Part shown: positions 1 to 11,999 of the stretch, piece by piece
Layout of the letters: each line of letters begins with the position of its first letter
Position numbering within the stretch: the stretch's first letter is position 1
Position numbers and translations under genes: made by a program
Assembly: GCF_964340395.1 (NCBI RefSeq)
Contig: NC_135549.1
Location: 1,426,501 to 1,490,500, forward strand
Source of the DNA: Glandiceps talaboti
Lineage: Eukaryota; Hemichordata; Enteropneusta; Spengelidae
Direction: 5' to 3'
DNA: 64,000 nucleotides
Notes under the pieces: generated by a model
The model's input: the letters and a program-made list of their open reading frames with translations, nothing else
Told to the model about the DNA's origin: nothing
The model's database searches: none

Positions 1-402
1 TTAATGTCTGCACAACATCAAACCTTGTTCTTGATAATATACCCATTCTGGCAAATCTGTTGACCCCATGTGACCTTAATTGACCAATCATCAAAATGCT
101 TGAGATTGCAGCGTGCTAAGACATTTACATAAACAGTGAATTGGATGATGGCAGTGTGAATATAATGCAAGTAATAATTTCTCAAATAAATGATACCTTT
201 GGTTCATCATTGGTCATAATTTCAAGTATTTCATCAAATCACAGATGTTCCTTCTACATGATGTAAACTATGTACCACTACATCTTTAAAAGTCAATCTA
301 TGTTGACCCTGGCATCTACATAGCTCAGTTGCTACTACATGTATCTTATATTTCATTACATATAACATTACTGAGAGCAGTTGAACAATGGCTAGGCTCA
401 GC

Positions 403-441
403 CTCCCCCCCCCCTCCCCCCCCCCACACACACACACACAC
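403..441. repeat. poly-C and CA microsatellite
   Basis: A run of C interrupted by one T, followed by eight or so CA units. The rest of 1-640 shows no gene. Confidence 0.9.
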
Positions 442-646
442 TGATGTGCTGCCAATGCATGTTTTGCAACACTGTTGCATATCAAACTATTGTATGAGTC
501 CCAGAGTGACAATTGTGACACTGTCAATAATCATACAACCAATGGTTGACTTCTAAGCTGGTCAGTAAGAGAGATCGTTATTGGTCATTTGTGGGGAGCA
601 ATTTCCTTTATGAATTAATCAAATGAAAGTAAATATTTTAATCAGT

Positions 647-805
647 AATGTGTTTAGTCCATGCCATCTTTATTACTGAGTAACACCCTGGTTAGATGAA
701 AGTACTTTGACTGGCAATGTGTGTAGCCCTTGATATCTTTACTGAGTAACACCCTGGTTAGATGAAAGTACTTTGACTGGCAATGTGTGTAGCCCTTGAC
801 ATCTT
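647..805. repeat. 66-bp tandem repeat, about 2.4 copies
   Basis: Nearly identical units at 674-739 and 740-805 (TACTGAGTAACACCCTGGTT and on), preceded by a partial diverged copy. The ORFs over this stretch follow the repeat and are not taken as genes. Confidence 0.9.
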
Positions 806-3800
806 TACAGGAAAAAAGTGACTCATTCAAGTACTTCTTTGTCACAGCCTGGAAGACAGTTTTGTACTGGAGTAGCACTGTGGTTGAGCATAAGTGTTTT
901 GACTTCACTTGTAATGTTTACAGTCTTGTCAAACTTTACAAAACTAAAGTTGACTATATTCAGAAATAGTTTTAGAAAGAAAAGTTGTAAATATACACTT
1001 GACCATGATAAATCTGATCTAGTCAACATGAGAAGAAACAAGTATCAGCTTGTCTCTTGTCAGGTTTGTTGTCTTGTTTAGTTATTTATCTCTTTATTAA
1101 TATTGTACTTTAATATTGGATTTTGGAATTATCAAAACCATAACTATTGAATATTGATATTGATATCAAGTACAAGTGGTTACTATATACATGAAATTGA
1201 TGGTTACCATGACAATGAGTTTTAATGGTATTTGAGAATGTGTGACATTAGCCTAGACTTTCAGAATAGCAGTGCAAACAATGGGTGTTTAAGATATGAG
1301 TTGACATCAGTCATCTAACACTGGTTATAATTGTATACTTCCCCATGTGTAAATTATTTCAAGTGTTCGTGTTTCTTTTCATCTCCATTAAGAATGTGAG
1401 CAATTTGATGAAATCTTAGTAGGGAGTAACAGGGTCAAATCTGAGGACTCAGGTCATACCTTTGACGTTGTCCACTCAGCGCCCTCTACCTGTAGTCCCA
1501 GTGGGAACCCTGTCTGTGTCTTATGGTATTGTCACATTTCATTAGTAATTAGCACATGACTTAGATACCAGCACCACAGCTCTGAGCTTTATTACATGCT
1601 TTTAACATCTGATAGTTGCCAAATGTTCAATAGTCATCAAGACTATTAGATCTGTCGTAGTACTTAAAGCTGACGACACGAGTGTGTGGTCAAGCCTTCC
1701 CTCTAGTATCATAGACACAGCACGCATTGTATGCATCTGAGCAGCCTTATTATGAAGCATTAGAGGAAACACATGTTTTCCCAATTATATGAGTAGAACA
1801 TCAAACGCTTGAAGGGTGGTCACAAAGCAAGTTTATTTCGACTATTCTAGTCATCTAGTATGCCGTCAGCACATTTCTGCCATGTTATACTGGTAACTTT
1901 ACACTTCAATGTAGAGGCCCACATTACATTCACCAGAATACGACAACCTCATTTCTTTTATCTGTCTCATCAAACAATTTCACTTTCTGCATAAAATCTT
2001 CTGCTTACAGCCAAGCTTTTTTCCTTTTAATTCATGGCAAATAATGTCTTTGTATCTATATTCAAATAAAGTCAACACCTTGAGTCAATAGTTTCTGACT
2101 AGAAAGAATGGTAGCTGTAATGGTGTTTGTAGATATTGTAAGGAACTGGTAGGTCCACAGAATGGATCTTTCCAAACATGGTGATGGTTTGTTTACAACA
2201 CCTGTTGGGTGCACAACTTCACAAAATAGACCTTTTTACACCCCTGTAATCATTTCTATAGTTTCAATTCCAATCATTAGAATAGTTGGGATAAAGACAG
2301 CCTCTTCCCTATTCAATTTAATCTCTGTTTATTTGTTTTTTGGTCACTGTGAGGTTGCAAGAACAAACCTGCCCTAAGACAAAGACTACGTAATGAACCA
2401 CTATGAGGATTAGATGGTTGCCCAAACATTGCCCAAGTTGACAGTCAAATTTACTTTCACTTGAACTTCAGTGGTTACCATAGCAATCATAGATTTCCAA
2501 TTCTCATTCTTCAAGCTTATAGCGTGAGAGGAATTCAAACGGTCAAATTAGTTTAGATTGACTTGTGTGTCAGCCAATTTTACTCTTCAGAGTTTGTGCT
2601 TTCTGTTTGGCAACTTTTCATTGTCACAACAATAGACCTGCATCCTTCCGACAAAGCAGGATGCTTGAAGTGGAATACCTACACTGGGGATCAAGTCATT
2701 AAAAACTAAATGGGAGAAATTCCATCGCAGATGTTAAGATACCATTACTGCTACATTCATGATTTCACTTGTAGGGCTTCATAATTAACGATTATGTATC
2801 TGTCATCATTTTCCTTAACTTCCATGCTGTGGAAACTTTTCAAATTTCCAACACAAAACCACCATCACCAAGCTTTTACAAAGGTGTGAAAATTGGACCA
2901 GTATCTTTGTCTTGGGACCCACCCATCAAAACAAAATAATTCAAAAGAAATACTTGATGCCTTTAAATGTTATTGAAATCAGTTGTTTCATCAGTGTAAT
3001 AAAAACCATAATTGAACTGAAAGTTGTGCCAATTAAACATCATAGTTTGACTGTAAATAGGGCTCTTATTGTCAGCCATTCATTTCAAATTTAAGACATG
3101 TCACCCAGAGTTTGAATGAAGATTAAATGATTGACAGAAGGTGTCTTCAAAGGAAACAAAAAACTCATCAAGTTGAGTACCTACATTGTTGGGCAATGTC
3201 ATTTAAGTATTCAGGGGCAAACCACTTCTACCTTCACTTGTAGGATTTTAACAATTAGGTGTCATTTTTACCGTTCACAGCAGCTGTTCAGCTGGCGATT
3301 TTTCTCTTAATCCCTCACCTTTGTCATGCTTATTTTCTTCACACCATTCCACAATAGAGACATTGAGATGGCCATTAATACATTGCACCTGAGAAGAAAG
3401 CAAAATACCAAAATCCAATATGGTGTCTATTAAAATGCCAACTGTTCAGTGCATCATACATTTCTCTCTCGATTTCTGCTACATTTAATCTCAGTGTTAT
3501 TACTGAGTTTCAACCAAGTCTTTCCATCAGTTATTATACGCTATAGTCATCATGCATGTGTGCTTCCCAATGTTTTCCTCATGTCTCATTACTCATATAT
3601 CTACAACCCGTGTTCTCATTGCCTTCAAAATTAGACACATTTTGTTGACAAATTGGCTGCAGTGCCTGCTCTATCACTGTTTAATCATTCTCAATCATTG
3701 GACTGCTTGACAGGAGTATGGATGTGTTCTATCAGCTATAGAAAGACAAAAAGGAAAGCCTGGTTATAATTTTGAAGGCTGTCTGTCCATCCGGTCGGCA

Positions 3801-4153
3801 GTCCAGCAAGCTCCCATCCATACCATCACAAGTACCCTTCAAGACTGCTCAGCATAACATCATCATCATTGTAATCATAGAGACACATTCTTACTTTGTT
3901 TGATACACTGACAGACAAGTTTATTCTATTTACTCCTACAAATAAATGCTATTACAGCAGAGACAACTGTCTTCTAACCTTTGTACTCAGTTTTATCAAT
4001 TCTGCTTCTGTGTGATATGTTTCCTTCACCTCTTGTCTGCCAGCAGATGAAATATCTACTCCAATATTTGCATATGCCTTCAGGTACTACAAATCATCAA
4101 TAATTCAATTATTTTCATCTTTCTAAGTTTTCCATAATTCTGATACTGCCTGG
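806..4153. other. no gene seen
   Basis: AT-rich sequence with short ORFs of non-coding character. A faint duplication (GAGTACCTACATTG... / GAATACCTACACTG...) is visible at about 2667-2790 and 3167-3260. Confidence 0.6.
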
Positions 4154-4800
4154 GAAAAAAACATTCACAGCAAATTATATAACTATATCGTATTATCATT
4201 TTCAAGATAGTAATTGCATTATTTTTAATTTTCACCAAGAGGGCACAGAAATCCATATGAAATGTCTCAACTTAGATTCAAACGAGCCTTTTGCACTGTA
4301 TTTCTAATATTTAATTTTGACAAGCAATATTTATGTGAAACTAAAGTGTCACAATTATTTTAATAAAATATTACAATTTCATATTATCATCTTCAAGATA
4401 ATAATCACATCATGTTTAATTTCCACCAAGTGAATGTGGAAATCCAGATGCTAATGCCTTAATTTTTTCTGCTAAATTTTAACAAGCAATATTCACATGA
4501 GGCAAAACAAAAAACAAAAGTGTCAAAAATATGTTTTGGATAAAAAAAATATTCACAGCAACTTATACATTTGTGTAACTACTAGTATATTATACTATTA
4601 TTTTCAATATCGTAATTATATTTCATTTTCACCAAGAAGACATAGAAATCCATATCAAATATCACACTTTAGGTTCAAATGAGCCTTTGCACTGGATTGC
4701 TCATGTTTAATTTTAACAAGCAATATTCGTGTGAAACAAAATGATACAAAAGTGTCAAAAATAGTTGTTGAATAAAAAAACAAAAGTGCCAAAAATAATA
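4154..4800. repeat. diverged tandem repeat, about 200 bp x 3
   Basis: Copies at about 4154-4370, 4371-4555 and 4556-4800 share the order TCACAGCAA-TTATA, ATTTTCACCAAGA, GAAATCCATAT, TTTAATTTTAACAAGCAATAT and AAAGTGTCAAAA. Copies 1 and 3 agree best. From 4801 to about 6150 I see no gene. Confidence 0.75.
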
Positions 4801-6172
4801 TTCAGATAATATTCAGATAATGATGTTAATCTGTTGAAATATTCATGAATACATATTGCCATGACTTCATATTCATGGACATAACTATTTTACAAATTGA
4901 TGCTGTAGTCATTTCTTTCTCCAGTTATATCTTAGTATACTCAGTTCTTTTATGGCATGAAGGTTTTTGACTCGTCACACCATTATATGATATTCATCAC
5001 TAGTTTTCAGTACTCTTCACCATGGTGATTAGTAAAATAACAAATGCTGAAATCTATGCCACGTATTCAATATCTGGTTCTAAAAATACCAGCTCTTATA
5101 AATTTCATGAAGGTACTTTGGTTACCCTGAGCTTGCAATATGGCTGAGTTGATTCCAGCCTTTGCATACTTTCCCCCATTTGCGCAGACACGTCTTTTGA
5201 TAAAAATACTCTTCTGCCTTGCAGCTAACATAGGGATTCCTGTGAAGAGGCCAATTCATATGACCTGAAAAGTTGTTGTCATAATTACCTGCTGTCTTGT
5301 ATTGGCTGTCATGTTTTTCGACCTCACATGAACTAGTTTGAGTTACAACCTCCATATTTTTTTACACTGGCTAACATTAATGAATTGAAGTTCAGCTATG
5401 TCATTGTAATCAAGACTACCTTAACTAGACATTGGTGCTAAAAGAATTTATACAGCCTCAACATTTTCACTTCATGAATATCTCCCTCCCCTGAGGATGA
5501 CCCTCATAAACTAATTTTATAACATCTAAAGGTTTAGTAGAAATGTCGTCCATGATACAATACAGGAATGCTCTTAGAATCCATCACATTTGTCATCTTA
5601 TATACATGTATATACTTTCTACCCTTCTACGCAATACTTCCACTTGTTTCTTCTATAACTCAGTAACACAACTCTTCCAACCATTTGAACAGCCTTAAAG
5701 TATGGCACTTGGTTTTACCCAATGAATTTCAAATTTGTTGATACTATAAACATATCAAGTTATTTTGTTGTTATTTTCTTAGACCTAACACTTGGAGAAT
5801 AGATTGTGTCAAGACAAACACCTGATTCTGATCCACAGTTATCAGTATCTGTTAACAAAAAGACAGCAGAAGGTGATGGATTTGTTCTCATGTAATTACC
5901 TTAATCCCCATTTAGCCATACATAGTTACCAACAGCTTAACATCCATCTCAAGGACATCATGCAACTAAGCAACACTACCAAACCAGGAGGAAGCAAACA
6001 GTCATTACATCATGTGGACAGACAATGATGTTAATGGTTTCAAAATAAAGGACGAGAAAAATGTCCGTTTTAATATGAATTAAATTGATTGATCTATTAA
6101 TTGAATGAATGGAGAAATTAGTAAGTGGGCTTGTAAGTCAAAGATTGACGGATTTATTGAATGATGGGTCAG

Positions 6173-7100
6173 TTGGTTTATAAATTGGTTCATTGGTTGG
6201 TTACATGGTTGGTGGGTCAGTTGGTTGGTTGGTGACATGGTTGGTGGGTCATTGGTTCATTGGTTGGTTACATGGTTGGTGGGTCAGTTGGTTCATTGGT
6301 TGGATACATGGTTGGTTACATGGTTGGTGGGTCAGTTGGTTCATTGGTTGGTTACATGGTTGATGGGTCAGTTGGTTTGTCGGTTGGTTACATGATTGAT
6401 GGGTCAGTTGGTTTGTCGGCTGGTTACAGGTTGGTGGGTCAGTTGGTTCATTCGTTGGTTACATGGTTGGTTACATGGTTGGGTCAGTTGGTTGGTTGGT
6501 TATATGGTTGGTTACATGGTTGGTGGGTCAGTTGGTTCATTGGTTGGTTACATGGTTGATGGGTCAGTTGGTTTGTCGGTTGGTTACAGGTTGGTGGGTC
6601 AGTTGGTTCATTGGTTGGTTACATGGTTGGTGGTTCAGTTGGTTTGTTAGTTGGTTGGTTGGTTGGTTGGTTGGTTGGTTACATGACTGGTGGATCAGTT
6701 GGTTTGTTGGTTGGTTACATGGTTGGTGGGTCCAGTGGTTTGTTGGTTGGTTGGTTGGTTGGTTACATAGTTGGTGGGTCAGTTGGTTACATGGTTGGTG
6801 GATCAGTTGGTTTGTTGGTTGGTTACATGGTTGGTGGGTCCAGTGGTTTGTTGGTTGGTTGGTTGGTTACATAGTTGGTGGGTCAGTTGGTTACATGGTT
6901 GGTGGGTCAGTTCGTTTGTTGGTTAGTTACACAGTTGGTGGGTTGGTCTGTGTTTTCAATGGTAGGTTGATGTATTTATTTTTTGGTTGGTTGATTGATT
7001 TGATCAATTGATTGGTTGGTTGGTTGGTTGGTTGGTTGGTTGATTGATTGATTGATTGATTGATAGATGATTGATTGACTGACTGACTGACTGACTGAGG
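6173..7100. repeat. TTGG-based minisatellite, 36-bp units
   Basis: Built from TGGT/TTGG tetramers with a recurrent 36-bp unit (TTACATGGTTGGTGGGTCAG followed by TTGGTTCATTGGTTGG or a GGTTTGTCGG variant). It passes into (TTGG)n, (TTGA)n and (CTGA)n at 7010-7100. A unit length divisible by three keeps several frames open, giving spurious Trp/Gly/Val-rich ORFs up to 182 codons. Confidence 0.93.
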
Positions 7101-7130
7101 GATCCATAACAGCCACAAAAAAAGTATACT

Positions 7131-7365
7131 GGTGCCCATGACATGACAAGTCATCAAGTGTATGAAATACAGAAAATCAAACTGACAAGGTGTAAAAAAA
7201 AAAATAAAGATAAAACTCATAAAGGGAAAGTGAAAATATATGAAGTGTGAAATACATTCTTGCTGATTGGGTGGGTTGATGATTGGGTGAGTGGGTGGTT
7301 GATTGAATTGATTGGTTTGGTTGGTTGGTTGGTTGGTTGGTTGATGGATGGGTGGGAGGGTGGTC

Positions 7366-7397
<32 letters not shown>

Positions 7398-7555
7398 TGG
7401 TTGGTTGATGGGTTTGATGGATGGGTGGTTGGTTGGTTGTTGTGTTATGGTGCCCATGAAATGACAGACCATCTACTGTACAAGTGTAGAAAGTCAAACT
7501 GTAAGGAGAGACATGAAATAAAAACTCTCAATAAAGTAAATGTGAAATGCTCAAA
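7131..7555. repeat. duplicated segment flanking a second TTGG/GATT array
   Basis: The sequence from 7131 (GGTGCCCATGACATGACA, then a TCAAACTG...ATAAA...GTGAAA tail to about 7250) recurs in diverged form from 7449 (GGTGCCCATGAAATGACA) to about 7555, an offset of 318 bp. A second simple array lies between them at about 7262-7440. Confidence 0.8.
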
Positions 7556-7851
7556 TTTAATTAAAAGTTCAATTCAAGAGATTTCCAGTTTATTTGAAAA
7601 GAGTAAAAGTTACTGTGGTCCAAGTTATAAATGAAAGATATTATGTTTTTTCACCCCCTGGTTGTTATTCACAACCTGTCGACAATTACACAAATGAATA
7701 GTCATGCACATATGAGGTCAAGCCTCAAACCACACACTTTGCATTCTCACAAGTTATTTGGACAACAATGGCCATTACTTTGACTGCATAGAATGGGTTG
7801 ACACCTCCAATAAGTGTTGCAAGAGATGACAGTATCCCTAGTTTCCTCAAG

Positions 7852-8024
7852 TCACACTTTCCAGCACATGATGTTGTTACTAGAAAGCGGTAGGAGCCCC
7901 TCTGGCCATCCAATCTTGTCAGTCACACCATCTGGACTCAAATGGTATAACAGGACAGACTTCACAGCTGTGTACATCAGCCTCCGGGCATGAGCATCTT
8001 TCAAGTACCTTGACAGGGAGATCT
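7852..8024 (-). other. weak candidate coding exon, unknown product
   Basis: On the minus strand, a TTTTTTGCCAG acceptor-like site is followed by an open frame (SLSRYLKDAHARRLMYTAVK then SVLLYHLSPDGVTDKIG) that ends at TGA 7854-7852; a GTGTGA donor-like site occurs inside. The composition looks more protein-like than the surrounding simple-sequence ORFs. I do not recognise the family and see no partner exons. Chance or a gene relic are alternatives. Confidence 0.2.
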
Positions 8025-8104
8025 CTGGCAAAAAAGTTTTAAATCAAATAAACAGAAAGTAGCAACGGGACCAAAATAGCCCTAAAATGAAGGATTTCTC
8101 CCTC

Positions 8105-8131
8105 TTTTTTTTTTTTCTTTTTTTTTTTTTT
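8105..8131. repeat. poly-T tract
   Basis: T run interrupted by one C. From here to about 10.3 kb I see no gene. Confidence 0.9.
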
Positions 8132-10349
8132 GCATGTGGTGTTCATCTTATTAAGCATGTTGAAACAAGAAAACACAGGATAGTTTGAATAACAGTTTCT
8201 ATGACATTAATACCAAATCTCTATATTCTACATATTTCTTTCTTTAAAACATGTGTAAATACTGTAGTGGGTCAGACAGCTAGGAAAACACATGTCTGTG
8301 GCCATGAATTCTTGTGTCTGACATCAGTTACATCATCACAGCTCCGACCCTATCAATATAGTCTATCTATCTCTACCAGTTAAAGGCCCATTATTCAGTG
8401 CCAGATTCTCAGTTCTATCTTATCAATGGAGCTTTAATGTTTAAGGATCAATCTGTTGTTCTGGTCCAACTCTTTCTGTAGCCAGACACCAGTTTTTCTT
8501 ACCCAAATTCTTCGTTGGAATGGGCCTTTAAAATTGGGTATTATAATTCTCCCTCACCATTTCACAGTTAATAGAGAATCATATCAGATCACATTTGTCT
8601 ACCCACAAATAAAAATTACTAGTCATCAATACATAATTTTTGTTTCTCTGCTAGATTATAGTAATTATGCAGTAGGATACTAGGATACATATTGTGAAAG
8701 TGTCAATGCAGGCCATTCTTAGATTGTGTCTGATGACATGACAGGACACGGTTCCATTATTTGGCCATCACATTTCATCTTTCTCTACTGTAGATACCTA
8801 TATTACAAGATACTATTTTTTTTATACATCTCTAGTCAAATTATCCCAAAATTTCTACCATATATTTGTGATTTAACTGTAATTTATTTGTTTTTATGCT
8901 TGTTACTATCACCTGCTTGAAGGTAGTTTTCTTGTCAATAAATCTTAAAATGATTAACTGAGTCAAATAGCCTAAAAGTAGTGTAGATCTGAATTTAGTT
9001 TTTGATGTCTTTATTTCTGTAATTGATTCTAATGTAGAACCTTAGCAAGTCCTGTATCATATGTGTACCATTACACATATATTGTAGCCAAAGTTCACTG
9101 TATGCAAATGAACCACCAACCCTTCATGTATAGTGTGTAGTAAAGTATGAAATAGTGTTATTATGGCCTACCTATGGCAAACTATAGATCTATCACCAAT
9201 ATCACATTAAGCTTCTGATTGCCTTGTATATGGAAGTCCCATGCTAGCTTTACATAATGTGTTTGGAATTGCTGACAATATTTTGATTATTGTCCCCAAG
9301 GTGATTATGTTTACTCAACTTAATTAATGATGTTCAATAGAGCTACTTCCGTTGATTTTACAGAGTAACTTACTGCAGTAGTCTTTGTCTTTGTAATACT
9401 AAACAAAGATTAAACTCAAATATGTGTGATGAAAATATTGACAGTACAAACTCCCTTATTGCTGGATAAATAAGGTACAATTTATGATCTAAATTTGTTT
9501 ACATAACTGCTCAAGTATTCCTACAGCACTGTGTATATCTGGAATGTGTTTTCAAAGAAAGTTTGTTTTTCAATTTATTACTTTAATACATTTTTTTAAA
9601 ATTATAATTTGACCAAAAAGAGATATCCACTCATAGTGTTAATTCCATGTTGGATGAATTGAACAATTATTTTGAAATTGTGTGCCTGTTAATCAATATT
9701 TTCCATAACTGTTTTGATATGAGTTAAATATGTTAATAAAGGAAAAATTCATTTAATATTTAAACAGTTGTTTAACCTATTATTGATAAGTGCCCCCCCC
9801 CCTCCTACCTCCAAAATATATGATGGAAATACCAATAAAATGGGAATTCACAATATAACACCCTCAATGTGTCTTTGTGTGCACAGACTAATTCCATTCA
9901 TACCGTGTACAAGTATTGGATACAATAGAAGTGTATTAAAATATACACTAATCAAATTAGTCCTTGTGTCCCATTAACTGCCACCATATTTTCTTTATCA
10001 TAACAACTATGTATTAGACTAACATTTTAGCATCAGAGTAATATGTTAACAGTCTTGTCTGTAATATCAGGGATTGGATTTCTTTTATTCACATTACCTT
10101 TCATATTCACAAGGGAAATCCAAAAATCCATGTCTGTAAAGTTTATGTCTATAACTTATAAGACACTTGACTATCTGGAAAAGAAGAGCTATTCTTTTTG
10201 TTGTCAAAGCTGGCGTCAGTGTTGTGTGAGCATTATTTCAATTTCAGAGGTGTGAAGCTCCTAATTTTGTTCATTTCCCACAATACCTTGCCCCAGTGTA
10301 TTAGAAACCTCTTCTAAGCTTAATTTGCCTATAACTTTATTTTAAATAA

Positions 10350-10490
10350 GTTTCACAATGCATAATTGGTGAAACTAACTATTTTTTGGTCCTCTAGGGA
10401 CCAAGGTACTCTCACCAATTATGTATCACTACCTTTTTTTGTTGGTCCTCTAGGGACTATGGTACTTTCACCAATTGTGTAGAGTAAAGA
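10350..10490. repeat. foldback-like repeat with GGTCCTCTAGGGAC duplicates
   Basis: GGTCCTCTAGGGAC...GGTACT-TCACCAATT occurs twice, about 55 bp apart. Just upstream, GCATAATTGGTGAAA is the near-complement of TCACCAATTATGTA, so the block can fold. Confidence 0.7.
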
Positions 10491-10660
10491 ATAAAATTTT
10501 TTAAAAAGTGGCAAAATAAACTTAGAAAAGGTTTCCTGTACACTGGAGCATAAAGAAGTACACATAAGATAAGATCAGCCTTACTTTTGTCCTCCTTAAG
10601 TTTAATGCAGTACTGATTAAAGATTCATGAAATCAGGACACATATAGTCTTGGTAATAAA

Positions 10661-10739
10661 GTTTGCATATTAATGAATACATTTACATAATCAGATAATA
10701 TAATTTGCATATTAATGAATACATTTACATAATCAGATG
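10661..10739. repeat. 42-bp direct repeat, 2 copies
   Basis: TTTGCATATTAATGAATACA with its downstream TTTACATAATCAGAT occurs at 10662 and 10704. Confidence 0.9.
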
Positions 10740-11469
10740 ACATTGTGTTATATCGCTTAGACTAGAGGTTTACTATGAATTTCACTTTCAAATGTAACTT
10801 TGTGTTATACGTCATTTCCTTTCCTCAAAGTTTCCAATTTTATCACCAGTTTGAGAAGAGTAATGCTTTAACTTGCAAACATGACACAAGTTTACAGACA
10901 TCTATACTATGTTAGTGAGAGTCACTTGTGTGAATAAATGACTTCAAGTGGTTTTCTAATAACAACATCCCTACCAAATATTGAAAGAAGAAAATATTCA
11001 CACCTTCCATTTATATTGTTGATCAAGAACTTCTTTTCATGTATTTTTCTATGAATGTTATTATTACACTTGATATACCTGGAAGAGATTCTTGACTTAC
11101 AGAATGAAGTGTTTTAGAATGAAAACACTGTTTTGTTAAACATTGGAGTACTATTGATCTGATATCACAGATACTAGGGTATGAACTTCCCTTTAATGTG
11201 GTGGGAGTTCATACACATCTTTTTATTAAAAGTGTATTTAACTGTCATTAGTGTCAAACAAGATTCAGTACTCTGTAATAAAAGACACAAAAATTACCTC
11301 TTTTTTTGTTTATCTTTGCAGTTCATTCTGGTCATCTTCTCTTACAAGAATTATATCATGGACAAAAGATGGACAACTGGAGAGAAGAGGGAAGATATCT
11401 TACAAACAAACTATCAAATCTTGGTGACCTGTTTCTGAAAGCTAAATACGAAAGTTGATAAAGGAGCGA

Positions 11470-11790
11470 TCTTGGTCACCTGACTGAATATTGTATAAAT
11501 AGTTAGCTTGCAGTATGAATGGTGGGTGATGAAGATGAGGACGTTGTCACCTGTCTCAAAAAATTGTATAAATAGTTAGCATGTAGTATGAATGGTGGGT
11601 GATGAAGATGAGGACCTCGTCACCTGTCTCAAAGAATTGTGTAAAAGTTAGCAAGTGATCATTCATATGAATGGGTTGTTGATGAATCCCTGATAGCTAA
11701 TATGCACTGACAAATCTTGCTCACCTGTCTCAGAAAATTGTGTAAAAATTAGCAAGTGATGTGAATAGTACTTGCTGAAGAAGTGATCAT
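11470..11790. repeat. minisatellite, about 72 bp, four diverged copies
   Basis: The TCACCTG core recurs at about 11476, 11547, 11620 and 11721. Spacing is 71-73 bp for the first three units and about 101 bp for the last. The shared unit is TCACCTGTCTCAAA, ATTGTATAAATAGTTAGC, GTATGAATGG and GATGAAGATGAGGAC. Confidence 0.8.
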
Positions 11791-11999
11791 CAGCCAAGAT
11801 TACTATGAATCTACTTGAGACAGTGATAAATGGATGACTCATTCCAAGTAATGTCATTTCACTCACCAATGTAAAATAATATTTTCCTCATGTGTGTGAA
11901 GTGTAAAAAAGGTATTCCTAATAATAGCATGAATATTGGCCTAACTATGGTGTAAATATAATATAAAAAAGTCATCCACTCCAAGTGAACTACAGATCA

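Noticed and set aside
1476-1492. CTCF-like AGCGCCCTCTACCTG
   Set aside because: Mismatches in the upstream half of the consensus; no second site or context.
5122-5355. 77-codon minus-strand ORF with several Cys and Trp
   Set aside because: No cysteine pattern I can match to a domain; no acceptor/donor pair supporting an exon.
6260-7011. Overlapping Trp/Gly/Val-rich + strand ORFs of 84-182 codons
   Set aside because: Product of the TTGG minisatellite with unit length divisible by three; no start context, domain or splice support.
6927-7497. Asn/Gln/Pro-rich minus-strand ORFs
   Set aside because: Complement of the same TTGG/GATT arrays.
9060-9084. Perfect 9-bp hairpin ATATGTGTA...TACACATAT
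   Set aside because: Short AT-rich palindromes like this are expected by chance in this composition; no miRNA-length stem.
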